Assembly (NCBI GenBank): GCA_023897205.1
Contig: JAHWDD010000007.1
Location: 2,356,001-2,420,000 of the forward strand
Source of the DNA: Exophiala sp. HKRS030
Taxonomy: Eukaryota > Ascomycota > Eurotiomycetes > Chaetothyriales > Herpotrichiellaceae
DNA length: 64,000 nucleotides
Direction: 5' to 3'
The notes under the pieces are model-generated. The model saw nothing but the letters and a program-made list of their open reading frames with translations, made no database searches and was not told the origin of the DNA. Shown here piece after piece: positions 1-11,078 of the stretch. The stretch's first letter is position 1. Every line of letters starts with the position of its first letter. The position numbers and the translations under genes were made by a program.

Positions 1-3000
1 CTAAACACTCACGACTCCCGAAAGGGAGACAAGCTTTTATAAGGCTTGCTAAGCTCAGGCACAGCAATCGAGTCCATTCAAGGCTCCAACGTTAGTGTAA
101 GCATTCCTCCACGCGGTCATATGGTAAATTCCGGCAGTCTCTTCAGGTAGGGTCTCGAATTCGCATCGCAAAATGGAGCCTTGTTGATACGGAAGAAAAA
201 TTGATTGGGGACTGCTTCGAGAAGTTGAGGCGTAGATACTGGGACAGTCTCGCCAATTCAAATCTGGATTGGCGCACTCCTGACTCGTCTTATTCATCAT
301 TTCTTATTCAGTGCCTTACACCAAACGAAGTCAGCCATTACTCTTTTGTAACCCGAAGTGGACTTGAGATATTATTTAACAACCTAGTGTCCAAAAAAGG
401 GGAATAAGAGTCCATGCATTTCGGTTCATGCTGCAGAATGCGGATGCCCATGCTTGAATAGCACTCACATGCACCATTGTTGTGTACAATTTTTTTCCCG
501 GCAAGAGATGTCAGAGGCTTCACTCAAGCACCTGTCCTTCACGCTTTGGCCTTGCCGTGAGATCTACGATCCAGGTGGATCTGTTCCCGGGGCGGCTAGC
601 ACCTAGCCCGGATGTTGCAAAAGTTGCTTCCTGGCGCTTGGTGAGAGGTTCGAGTCGTAGATGGGAGCGACCGAGCCGGTCTTCGACAATGTTGACGTCA
701 TTTGCAATCTGTAAGGCTCCAGTTCAGGGCGAGTCGAGGACTCTGTATCATGGTATTCGGTGACGCCGTTCATACAAGTACTCGCGGTGGAAGATGATCA
801 TGTCTGCCGAGGTGCATTTGAGCTGGACTGATGCCTTCTGCATGTCGGTACAATATGAAGATTTCTGCATGTTCTCAGCATAGCTTCAATTATGGTAGTT
901 CATGAAAGCCATAGGATAGTTGGGGCAAATGAAAGCGACCTCGAATCGCAGTCGTTTCGATAGTAGGTAATGATCGGTGCACACGTTAAAACGAATTAAC
1001 GTACATCGAAACCTAGATGATCGCGACCCTCGCCAATATTGTGCTCTCATTGTATCCTTGTTAGCAGGCAAGTTCGTCCTTCCCAGCATGGATATCGGAG
1101 CTCAAAAAAACTTCGGAGGTTGTAGCTTTAGATTTCCCTTTCGAGAAGCCAACTAGTGGAACATATTCTCTGAGACTAGTCTTTAAAATAGTAGCATATG
1201 TTTCTGATTTCCGTACGTGCGTTCTTAGCCTCAAAGTCGCAATGAAGATCTGGTAGCGTGTATAGATCTTCTCCACAACCGTATTGAGTTCAGGTCCTTG
1301 CTTCTTTAGATAATTAGACCACAACGCCTGTTTACTTGTTCCTCAATGGTTCTTTGAAGGTGCGATATTTTCCTAATGGAGCTCATGCCACGAAATATCT
1401 CGATATCCACAGTAATCGCTATTAATGGCGTTCCCACGTACGGGCGCTCTTCGGTGCGTACTCGGTTTGCCACCGGTTGATGGTGCGAATAAGTACGCCT
1501 TTCACCGTTGATAGATCGGAGGAAAGCCCTTTATGCTTTCGGATGGATCTAGCGCGGAGCCGTGGATCAGATGATGGATTTGCTCTTGATTCGTAGACAT
1601 GGCAATACAAAATACTCTTTGTGCATGTATGGATTTCTCATATATGTGGAGTCGGTTCGAAGGGCGATGGCCTGATTATCCGATAGATGTTACACGGTGG
1701 TGAGATCATGCTCGCTTAGCGTCAGATGGTATCTCGATGCTGTCTAGCCTCAATGAGCCAAGCTTAAACGGATAGTAGTAGGTAGACTGGAAAATACAGT
1801 TTAGATTATCCATGGAGATATCAAAGACTGAGCGATACATCTGATAAGTGAACGCGACTGAGATTACTGGATTCAATAGGGCTCAGATGATCACAAAGTC
1901 GTTTGGAGTGCGTCAAGATATTCGCAGCTCTGCCGTTTACTTGCTGACCTTGCAAGGCTCCACGAGGAAGGGAGATGCTTCCTATCGTTGGCATACCAAT
2001 TGAGGAGAGAATTGTGCTTAGCTTCCCCTCCTGGTTCGCAAACTAGACTGGTATGGTGGAGCGAAGGTCGTCTATCATTGGCCAAAGTACGACATCGGAA
2101 CAGAGTGGGCACCGGCAAGGATCCAGCTCTGCCGAGAGAGTATTGGAGCACCGAGTCTTGAAGGAGAGATGGTAGTCTTGTAAGTCCTCAAAGTGCATCC
2201 AGTCATTTATGCGTACCGCTTGGGCGTAGGTTTGCCGAAATATTGGAATAAGTGAGTCGCTAGATGGGACGTTGTCTTTGCCAAGCAGAAGTCAGCATAC
2301 TGTGTTATCGACACTACAACGTCCAAGTTGCTCGGCATATTCGCCTATGAACAACAAAGGTAATTCCTAGGGACGATACCACCCGCTTGATTGATATCGC
2401 AAGGCCAGCTGGGCTGGCTTGTAGCTTTGGCCTAATTCGTACGAGCTATGTAAGCGATATCTGGCAGGATCCGGCAAAACACGTACGCTTCAGCATATGG
2501 TGCTCTATCAGGTACCTTATGGGCCAAGGAGAACGCTGAGTTGCGTACGAAGACAAGATGTCGAGATTACCCTACATAGGCACGTGCGTCTGTTGCACAT
2601 GGATCTTGACTTTGCTGTAATCCACTACACGCGCGAATTTGCCGTTTTGATCTGGAGGTCAACTGTCGTGGACTAGTCTCAAATGAGAGCTTTGAATTGG
2701 CCGATGGTATTGGTACCTCAGTAATCAGGCAACCAGCGATTATTTAGCAATCCAGATTGTTCAGTATGCTTTGTGACCAATTTACCGTGCAGGTCTCGCC
2801 CGTCTTTTCAACGTCATCAGCGAGCAACCGGTTCAGAGAATCGTCCTGGATGTTCGATACAGTTAAGATGTATCGTTCTATTTCCAGTCTGCATTGGCGA
2901 ATAGAAGGAAGCATGACCTATGGAAAACAATCAGACGAACGAGTCGAGGCTCAACATAAACCTAGTTGAATCAGTGATCACATATCAGCCCCTACATTTT

Positions 3001-6000
3001 TGAGTATGAAAGCACTGAGTAATGAAAGATCTTATCCACATGGGCTTCTGCTGTATTCAGATGGCTCGGGAAACACTCTCGAGTGCTTCAATTCTCGTTC
3101 AGTGGATGCCGGTGACCCGGGACTGCCGTGAAATTCACCGTTGACGTTTTGGAACGCCGAGGCGCCATGAGATTGAAACCACCAAGCTGTACGTTGCTCA
3201 AAGTCGCTGTGGGACAGAGCACAGGTGAAGAAACCAGGATTTGAGTGCTATTTCTTGGTCCCAAAGTCTCACCCTTGGTTCTGACAATGAAGGCCTTATG
3301 CTTTCCATGGCGGTAACAACTGACTAGATCGATTAAGTACAGACTTCAGTGGAAGATGATTTGGCGGAGTCGGAAAGTTTCAGCCTGCTGGAAAAAAGCG
3401 TCTTGCAATCCGATGTAAGGGCATGTGATGTGTCAGCATCCGTCGTAGGACGAGAGGAAAAGTGTGCGATGGTTCGTATCAGGGGCCATCGTACAATGAT
3501 TCTGGAAACGACTTAGTTGCACCTGAATTTTTGAAGAACAAGGAGCTTGTGCGACAAATTTGAGAACCATTCAACGATGAAACGACGATGATGACGTTGG
3601 CTTCAGATTGGAGGTAAGTCAACTCGACTCTGGAGACTGGAGGCAGCTGACCGCACTGTGTGAAAGGTCGGGGGGCTTCGGTCCTCGTCTCGTTTGGGAG
3701 CTAGCTGACGAGTCATTGGGCTTTGAGTAGCTAGCCCAGATCTGGACGATTCCAAGAAGACGACCTGAGCTTTTGTGTAAACTCTGGTCTTCATGAGGGT
3801 GCTCTGCATAGTGCGAGAATTTGCAGAATTTGTGAGGCGAGGAGGATTTGGATGACTCCCATGATCCGCCAGTGTCCGAGAGCGAAAGCGAAAGCGGAAA
3901 AGCAGCTAGCAAGCATCGCTTGGGCAACCGTTAGGATGTTATCGTGTGAAAGTTCTGCAATTTTGCTGGCGCCGTAGCTACATTCTTCAATCTGTGAACT
4001 CTGGCCTTTAGTAGTTTCGAGTAATTTCGCAGTACTTTGGTTGTGGGCGACGTACGAATCACAATCCAAGGAACTTAGGGTTTGGGGGCTTGGTGACTTG
4101 GGGAAGGAACTTGTCTCGGCGGAGGAGGTGGGATCCGATCATCCATCATCCTAGGGAAGGAACGAAGGAGTTGGGCCTCTGGGTAGGAAATGGGAACTTG
4201 GGAAGGAACATGGGCGTCTCCGTCGGCGGAAAGAGCAACTGCCAATAAAGGCATAAAGGCTAGTGGGTTTCGTATTCACAAAATGTCGTCCCTCATCTAC
4301 CATCGTTTAAGCTCTACCGAGTAGCCCGTAGTTATCGCCGAAGGAGGTTACTGTACATACAATCTACTGTTTTGGCCTATCTAGGAGCCTATGTCTGGAT
4401 GATTAGGCTATTGCCAGTAAGTACTCAAGACCCAAACTTGCCAATAGACTTGTTCCAGACCAAGTCGACACACCCTACTAACGAGTCGAGCGTTCAACAA
4501 TCACGACGTTTCCACCGTTGCCCGTTTATCAATGACATAAACGAGATCAGAGGCAGGTTGATGATCCGATAGGGCACTGCATCGAACATGGAGCGCTGTT
4601 AAAAATTGGTCATCAATCAAGCGAGGACGAAACCACGTACTCTTCGCTTTCAACCAATTGCGGCAGGTCGGTGAATAGCAAATTGTCGTCTTCTTCTGGG
4701 TGTTTTTTGCCAAGACCATGGTCTGCATCACAACGCCGTCAACCTCGCTGACTTGCTGACTTGGAGTTGGAGCTGCGTCACAATTCTCGGCTCTCTCGAG
4801 CCATGGTCCTTGAAGTATGGCTTTTGTATTGAGATTGCATGTTTCCTCTTGCGTTACAAATCCATACTTGTTACCTTGGTAAGTATTCTTGCATTCGAGA
4901 CAGACGTGCGACTTATCAGCTGACCTAATTTCCCTACTCTAAATAGCCCCCCGACAGTTGGTGTTCGGCCAGGGGTCGCCTGGAAAGCCTGAAAATCCAT
5001 GGAGCTTAGCCGATAACCCATGCTCCAAGGCTCCTCGAATCTCGATATCGTAACCGACTTACGGAGACGGAGCAGCCCACGTTTGGTCAAGACAAAGCCC
5101 TGCAGGCTGCAGCGAATGGATCTCTGACTGGATGACTGTTCAACCAGCCAAAGCAGCCGGGGCTTTGCGCCAGCCACTTGAAAGCGATCAATCGCATACG
5201 CCTTCCCACCGGAAGACAAGCTATGAAAGGCCTTGTGGAGTTCCTATTTGGGAATCAGGAGCAGCCGCTATTCTCACCACAGATGGGCAGCCAAGCCTCA
5301 ATGCCCACTCCTGCCCTATGGTGCGTGGCTTGAGGCATGCCCTTTCACTACTTTTATTTATCAGGCTATCCATATCATGTGGAAGACCCTGCAGCCATGC
5401 CTCAGTTGGTGAAGGGAGAGGCAAGGCCTTGTCCCAGATACGAACTAAGCCCATCTGAGCATCAGACGAGGAACGATACGTGCGGGTACGATATCCCCTA
5501 GTTACACCATGTCTAGCACGCCTGTTAACGTGACCTAGCATATCCGGCCCATCCTAAAGGCGTCGCACTAAGTATCATGTCTATAACCCGCAACCTATTC
5601 CATTAGTTCGTTCCGCATGTTTGGTTGAGGAATAGAAGGCCCGTCTCAGGTCTTATTCATAGTGTGGTCCGTGAGAGAGAACATGGCTGTCAGCGGCGAA
5701 GCCGTGGCCCTGGCCGAGATCCTTCTAATGGGCCTCATGAAAACGTGGTCAAAACTCAGGCGTGCCAGCTAGCGTCATGGAACATCATTTGCGATCGACG
5801 AATGCCCGTCCTTGTTGGTGGCGCTGTACGTGATGCCGTATTCGGAAGATGTTCGCTTATGCTCCCACAACACCCTTTGCCTGGTTTTCTGTTCAGAGTG
5901 CAGTGCACCCAGAGTCCCTAGACGCGGGATTCAGAGTCAAGACTCGCCATTGGACCTTAGCTAAACTCCCCCTGCTTGTTTCTCCCCAGCTATCTATGCC

Positions 6001-6780
6001 TCTGTTCAGGCGATAGGCCTCAGATTACGATCAAACGCCTACCTGGTCAGCTCATTCGCGAGTATGCCGGTAAAGACCTGCTTAGCGGTATGAAACATTA
6101 TCCGTTCACCATGAGAGAAACAACGAAGTACCAAACCCACAGACAACACTAAAAGCCAGCTTAGCAGTTCCAAGCGTCGACTCCTTCCTCGGACCTCGTC
6201 CTCCGGCTCGTTTAACAGGATGCACGTCGAATAGCTAGCCTAATCCAGCCCCGGTACTCTTCCAAACAGCGAATCAGCCAGGTGTTTTCGGCGTGCTGGA
6301 CCCTTCTGAATAGTCAGTGCACAATCATCACAATCAGGTAATCATTTTCGACCCTTTTCCGGCGCAAGATTCGGCACGGCAAGCATGACAAAGAAAAATC
6401 AGCTCTGCCTGACCTGGAGAAGTCTCGTTTCCTGAAAAGGTGTCTAGGCTCTTCCTCCTTGGCCAAGAGCTGGTCAAGGCTTATCATCAGCCAACAGTCT
6501 TGCCAAACCCGGGGATTGGGATTAGAATAGAGTCGGGCAGGGTAAGGGATGTAGGGCAGCATAGAGGAATGTACGGGGAGGCGGAGGGGCCGTGATTCAT
6601 GTTCGTCAGCCTACAGTATGTGTGTTGCTCTTAGCCGCTTTAGGAAACAGTGTAAAATAGACATGCGCACAGCATGTATTTCTTGTTTTGGTGTATGTAG
6701 CTAAGTTGAGTAAGTGGCTCTCTCTTCTCACCCCATCCATACTCCGGATATAGGTATGAACGTATCAATGTATTCACATT
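1..6780. other. gene-poor region, no supported gene
   Basis: No open frame here exceeds about 120 codons and none carries a domain, splice-linked continuation or family motif that I recognise. Stops are scattered in all six frames. Base composition is balanced, without the extreme AT bias of heavily RIP-mutated DNA. Two short minus-strand frames (about 3619-4069 and 5221-5541) have slightly protein-like composition but cannot be joined into a gene. The stretch could be intergenic DNA, old decayed repeats, or long non-coding transcripts; sequence alone does not decide. Confidence 0.5.
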
Positions 6781-6788
6781 TCAGGTAT

Positions 6789-6812
6789 GTAAGTAAGTAA
6801 GTAAGTAAGTAA
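6789..6812. repeat. (GTAA)n microsatellite
   Basis: About six uninterrupted copies of the tetramer GTAA. It opens a roughly 1.1-kb stretch that is unusually rich in simple repeats. No gene is recognisable on either side. Confidence 0.9.
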
Positions 6813-7071
6813 ATCAGGACGGAAGTGAGCGAGTAAGCAAGGCGACCAAGTGGTGAAAAAAGAAAACCCACATCATGCCAGCGCCCAAGAGTAAATCTCC
6901 GTTCCCAAATGTTCCAGAACGCGAAGAATAACAAGGAGACTGAATACTGTGGAGCGAGACCGAGAGCGATAGCGGGAAGCATGGAACCGTCTAACTAATG
7001 ATGCGGAAAACGAGATCGGATTTCCGACATCAAGAGTTGACCTCACCTGACTTGACTTGACATGACCTGAC

Positions 7072-7186
7072 CTACATACCTACATGCCTACATGTCTACA
7101 TGCCTACATGTCTACATGCCTACATGTCTACATGCCTACATGTCTACATGCCTATCTACATACCTATCTACCTAACCACCCACCCA
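7072..7186. repeat. TACATG(C/T)C tandem repeat
   Basis: The octamer TACATGCC alternates with TACATGTC, giving a 16-bp higher-order unit repeated about four and a half times. It then degrades into CTACATAC/CTATCTAC copies. The alternation suggests that the 16-mer, not the 8-mer, was the unit of expansion. Confidence 0.9.
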
Positions 7187-7316
7187 CCGACAAGGGTATT
7201 ATTCCCCAAGGGCCCCAAGAAGAGACCAGGAACTCGTGATGCGTCACAAGGCTCTCTCGCCGCGCGCTCGCCTCGCGGAATCGCGCCGTTTGGCTTTCAT
7301 GGTACTGTGAGTCGAT

Positions 7317-7393
7317 GACTACTAACTAACTAACTGACTGAGACTGACTGACTGACGAGTGACTATGACTGACTATGACTGACTATGACTGAA
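7317..7393. repeat. ACTA/ACTG and GACTATGACT repeats
   Basis: A run of ACTAACTA, then ACTGACTG, then three copies of the decamer GACTATGACT. It is a compound microsatellite in the same repeat-dense block as its neighbours. Confidence 0.85.
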
Positions 7394-7507
7394 TAGATGC
7401 ATTCTGGAAGGAGAAGGAGGGATATATACAGACACGCCCTAGCTCTGTCTGTCAGAAAATGACGGCGAGTCGCGAAAAGAAGGAGACGATTGGTGGGTGG
7501 CTATGTC

Positions 7508-7550
7508 GGTGAGTGGGTGAGTGGGTGAGTGGGTGAGTGGGTGAGTGGGG
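7508..7550. repeat. (GTGAGTGG)n octamer repeat
   Basis: About five tandem copies of the octamer GTGAGTGG with almost no divergence, which suggests recent expansion. Confidence 0.9.
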
Positions 7551-7652
7551 AAAAGGGATGTGTATGTGCGTGTATGTATGTGTGTGTCCGATTGAGGCTG
7601 TGTGTGGAGAGGTGGGGAGGAAGCAGGAACCGTGATCGTCGTCGGGTGAGAG

Positions 7653-7751
7653 CGAGCATGAGCATGAGCATGAGTATGATGATGATGGTGATGATGACAA
7701 TGACGACGGTTATGGTGATGGTGATTGTGGTTGTGGTTGTGGTTGTGGTGA
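7653..7751. repeat. GAGCAT / GATG / TTGTGG compound repeat
   Basis: Three copies of GAGCAT pass into a GATGATGGT-type stretch and then four copies of TTGTGG. The apparent open frames here (poly-Met, poly-Val, poly-Ser) are only translations of the repeats. Confidence 0.85.
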
Positions 7752-7802
7752 GAAGGGATAGATAGGGAAATGGGACAGGGAAGAGGGGAGTAGGAAAGGG
7801 GG

Positions 7803-7905
7803 GATGATTATGATTATGACGATGACGATGACAATGACAATGACAATAACGATGAGGATGAGGAAGAGGATGAGGATGAGGATGAGGTTGAGGATGAGGA
7901 TGATC
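7803..7905. repeat. GATTAT/GACGAT/GAGGAT compound repeat
   Basis: A hexamer-based purine-rich repeat that drifts from GATTAT through GACGAT and GACAAT to GAGGAT. The plus strand is strongly purine-biased. It is the last member of the microsatellite block. Confidence 0.85.
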
Positions 7906-8699
7906 GGTGATGACGGGGCGGGCTCCTTTGGTCGCCGCAGGATTCTTCTATATCTATCTGCTGCACCTACCTATGTACTGTAGTGGGTAGCTAGGATCGG
8001 ACCTCTTGGGTGTCATCCTGAGGATTACTACTGACTACTATTAATAATATCATGATATAGATAGGCAGGGCGCCGGCCTCTGCCAATGCCACATTTTGTG
8101 CTTGGTGAACCAGCGTCCTCGGAATTATTGACGTCCGCGGATGAGTGCCGTCTGCTTTGCATGGTCTCGTGCCTGCCATGTAGCCATTTTGATTTCTGGT
8201 CACCGCGACAATTACTCTATCACATTGAGTGCAAAGGAGAAAGATTGTAGCCAGTCATCTTGGGTTGTGTCATAAATCCTGTAGCACACCGAAGCGTGTG
8301 AAATGGCGGCAGGAAAACACATCTAGCTAGCTACTAAACTGGCCCTGTTGTACGTTTAGTCTTTGAAGTCGTTATGCCACACATCTTCTCTGCCATATGG
8401 CTATCGTCTAACCAGTGGGGTATCACCAAAGTTTATGCTGACACACCTGAGAGCATAAGCTCTGCCCCCCAAAACATTGACACCTCCCGTAAGGGCTCAA
8501 GCTTGGACCATCCAAGTCGTCGACAAGTTCTTTGAACCATATAAATAAGTAAACGCCCATTCAATCGTATTCAGTACACCGACAATGCTCAAGCTGATCT
8601 TGCATAGTCATCAATAACCGTCGGAAGCATTGCTGCCGAGCTTCACCCATAACGCCGTGAAAATCAAAAGTTTAACCGGGACACCGTGCCACGAGATTT
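7906..8699. other. intergenic, nothing recognised
   Basis: No coding signature on either strand. This is the 3' flank of the bZIP gene, which is transcribed toward it from the right, so transcription termination signals probably lie here. None can be pinned by eye. Confidence 0.5.
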
Positions 8700-9492
8700 T
8701 TATCGACCACTTGTGGAAGGTTGTGAAAGAATTGCGGGACCCTGTAAAGCTGATTGCGATGGAGTCATATCTGAAGACGAGGTTCGAGCACGCTTTGAGG
8801 CTGGTGACTCGGCATAAGTCGGATCGGGATACGCACCACGATGAGGATCGTGGTGCATGGTGCTGATGGCATCTTGGGATTGACCGACAGCTCCTAATTC
8901 TGACAGACGGGGTAATGTGCCAGGTTGCTGTGGTGGGGGTCCTGCCTTGCCGGGTTGGAGACCGTCGACATTGCTCGGGGGTGGAGGCACCTCGCCTTGT
9001 GACTCTAATAAACGTGACTGTAGGTTGATAATGTAGTCGCGAAGTTGGTAGTTTTCGGCCTGGACGGCTTTGAAATTCTCGCTCAAGACTTGGTAATCAC
9101 GGACTTGTTCCTCCAACTTCTTGATGTAGCCTTCTTTTCTCTGTCGAAATGCTCTCTGGCAAGGGGTCAGTACTTTGCAGGGATGAAGTGTTGGGCCGGG
9201 GGGAACATCATACCTGTGCGGCTCGGTTCTGGGCAGCCCTTTTACTTGTACTCAGCTCGCGTTTGCCGTAGCCTTTACGGCCATCGCCATTATTCTCCCC
9301 ACCGTCACTCTCAGCGCTTCCGGTGACGTTGTCGTTGGCATGGTCACTTGGTGAAGGAGGTTGTGGTTGTGGCATGTTGTCGAGAGTATCGGAAAAGGTG
9401 GACAGTTGTGGGGGCGGATAATGTTGGTCTCGTAAGACTATTGAATGTTTAGAGACAGGCCATGGAGACAGTAATTGAGTGATAGATGTCAT
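8700..9492 (-). CDS. bZIP transcription factor, Yap/AP-1-like
   Basis: Two exons on the minus strand: 9492-9214 and 9155-8700, with a 58-bp intron (9156-9213). The product is 244 aa. The junction falls inside the basic region and joins ...SKRAAQNRAAQ to RAFRQRKEGYIKK.... The N-x-x-A-A-Q-R-A-F-R-Q-R-K-E core is the DNA-contact signature of fungal Yap/AP-1-type bZIP proteins. It is followed by a heptad leucine zipper (LEEQVRDYQVL..., about residues 110-145). The C-terminal third is Pro/Gln/Ser-rich and probably disordered, with a basic patch (SKRAR). I chose the ATG at 9492, which precedes a conserved-looking N-terminus; an in-frame ATG 36 codons upstream is possible. The protein lacks the long cysteine-rich domains of Yap1. 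It is closest in layout to Fcr3-like short bZIPs, but orthology is not proven. It is expected to be a nuclear, sequence-specific regulator. Confidence 0.9.
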
Positions 9493-10124
9493 GATGTGAC
9501 GGGAAGTAGGGAATTGGCGATGGGATGGATGGGCAGGTAACAACTGTGTTGAAAGCTTGGAAAGGTAATAGAAAGGCTGAGAACAAGACGACGGAGACAA
9601 TCAATGGACAAGGCTCGGCAGAGAGGGTGCTTCCGAGGGGTATATGTAACCAGAGTCAAATTGAACCATGACAAGAATGAATGTGAGAGCAGGGCATGGA
9701 GTGGAGCGTCTAGGTGATCAAAGATGGGTGCGGTATGGAAACATGATCGAAACAGTATGACGATGGTATCAATACCGTAAAAGAAAAAGACAGTACGGAG
9801 GGACTAGTACCAGTGTACAAGATCGGCGACGGACAGAGGGTGCCAGGGAGGGTGTGGGGCTTGCAGAGTGCAGAGTGCGGTGGGAGGTGGTGGGTGTGGA
9901 TGCAGAGGAACGAGGATGCAAAAGTGCGAGAGTTTTTTTTGAAGGTGGAGGAGGATGAGGCAATGAAAGTGTGGATGAGTCGATGAGCCGATGACCTAAG
10001 AGGGAACAAGCAGGCAAGTGGTTGAATAATAATAATGTTGGCAGTTGCATGATCCAGGCTGGACGAAAGGGGTATAGCGTAGATGCAGTGACTGAGTGAC
10101 TGGATGACATTGGGATGACTGGCT

Positions 10125-10187
10125 GATTGGGTGATTGGGTGATTGGGTGATTGGGTGATTGGGTGATTGGGTGATTGGATGATTGGG
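10125..10187. repeat. (GATTGGGT)n octamer repeat
   Basis: About eight copies of the octamer GATTGGGT, nearly perfect, with one GATTGGAT variant near the right end. It lies about 630 bp upstream of the bZIP start codon, possibly within its leader or promoter. Confidence 0.9.
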
Positions 10188-11040
10188 AGGACTGAGATGC
10201 GGTAGTGGGTCGAGGATTACTATACGTACGCTGTTCGGATTTGATATTGTCCTATTGCTCAAAATGGTCAGAAGGCTGGCGGTAACATTTAAGCCGAAAA
10301 GAGAAATTGAGAGAGGACAATGGGGAGACCGCAATGGGGTTGGCTCTTGGGCAACTTGACGCTTGGAGGTTCGAGACTCGAGGTTCCAGACCTCAAGGCC
10401 AAGAAGTGCGATAAAGAAGCATTTTCAGTCAGTTGGTCTGGTTCGAGTCCCCAGTGCGTCGTCCATCGGTGGACATGGACATGGGCATGGAAATGGAAAT
10501 GGAAATCAAAATGGAAGCAGGAATCTGAGTAAGGATTCGAGGGGGCTACCTAGGTTGTTAGGCGGTGCTTGGCTGCTTACCTGAGGAACTGTCCAAGTGG
10601 TACTAGCTGTGCGAGGTGCAATGGCAGGCTGCATGGATGGATGATGGATGATGGACGCTGGATAAGTCGTTGTCCGTGTCCGGGTCCGCGTTGACCTTTT
10701 TTTCGGTGCCTCTGAAATTAATAATTAATAATAATTCGGACCTTGTGCCGAACCTGTGCCCAAAGGAAAAATCGTTTCGTGTGGATGGGTTGAAAACACG
10801 AGATATTGAGGACGTGACCAAGAACGTGAACGTGACCGTGACCGAGGGAGGAAACGTGACCAGGACTCTTGCCTCGCGATCGTGACTCGTGACTTCCGGT
10901 TTGGATTGTGAGATGGGCTTTTGGAAGTCGCGTGGAAGGCGCGTGCAGATTTGTTGCTGATGCGAGGAAAGAACAGGTCCGAGGCGTTGCGGTGCCGCTC
11001 CTGCTGCTAAGATTGCTGTTGCTGATGATGATGGTGTCGG

Positions 11041-11078
11041 TGTAAGTAATGGTGATGGTGATGGTGATGATGATGGTT
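11041..11078. repeat. GGTGAT-type microsatellite
   Basis: A short GGTGAT/GATGAT tract in gene-free DNA. The poly-Ile/Thr frame on the minus strand is a repeat artefact. Confidence 0.75.

Noticed and set aside
3619..4069. Two overlapping minus-strand frames of 92 and 102 codons with somewhat protein-like composition
   Set aside because: They overlap in different frames, have no recognised motif, and no splice pair joins them into a longer protein.
5132..5541. Overlapping plus and minus frames of about 107 codons
   Set aside because: Opposite-strand overlap, no domain, no neighbouring exons; most likely chance openness.
7452..7765. Frames rich in Met, Val, Ser or His-Thr
   Set aside because: They are translations of microsatellites, not genes.
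8630..8866. Plus-strand frame of 78 codons
   Set aside because: Antisense shadow of the bZIP C-terminal exon.
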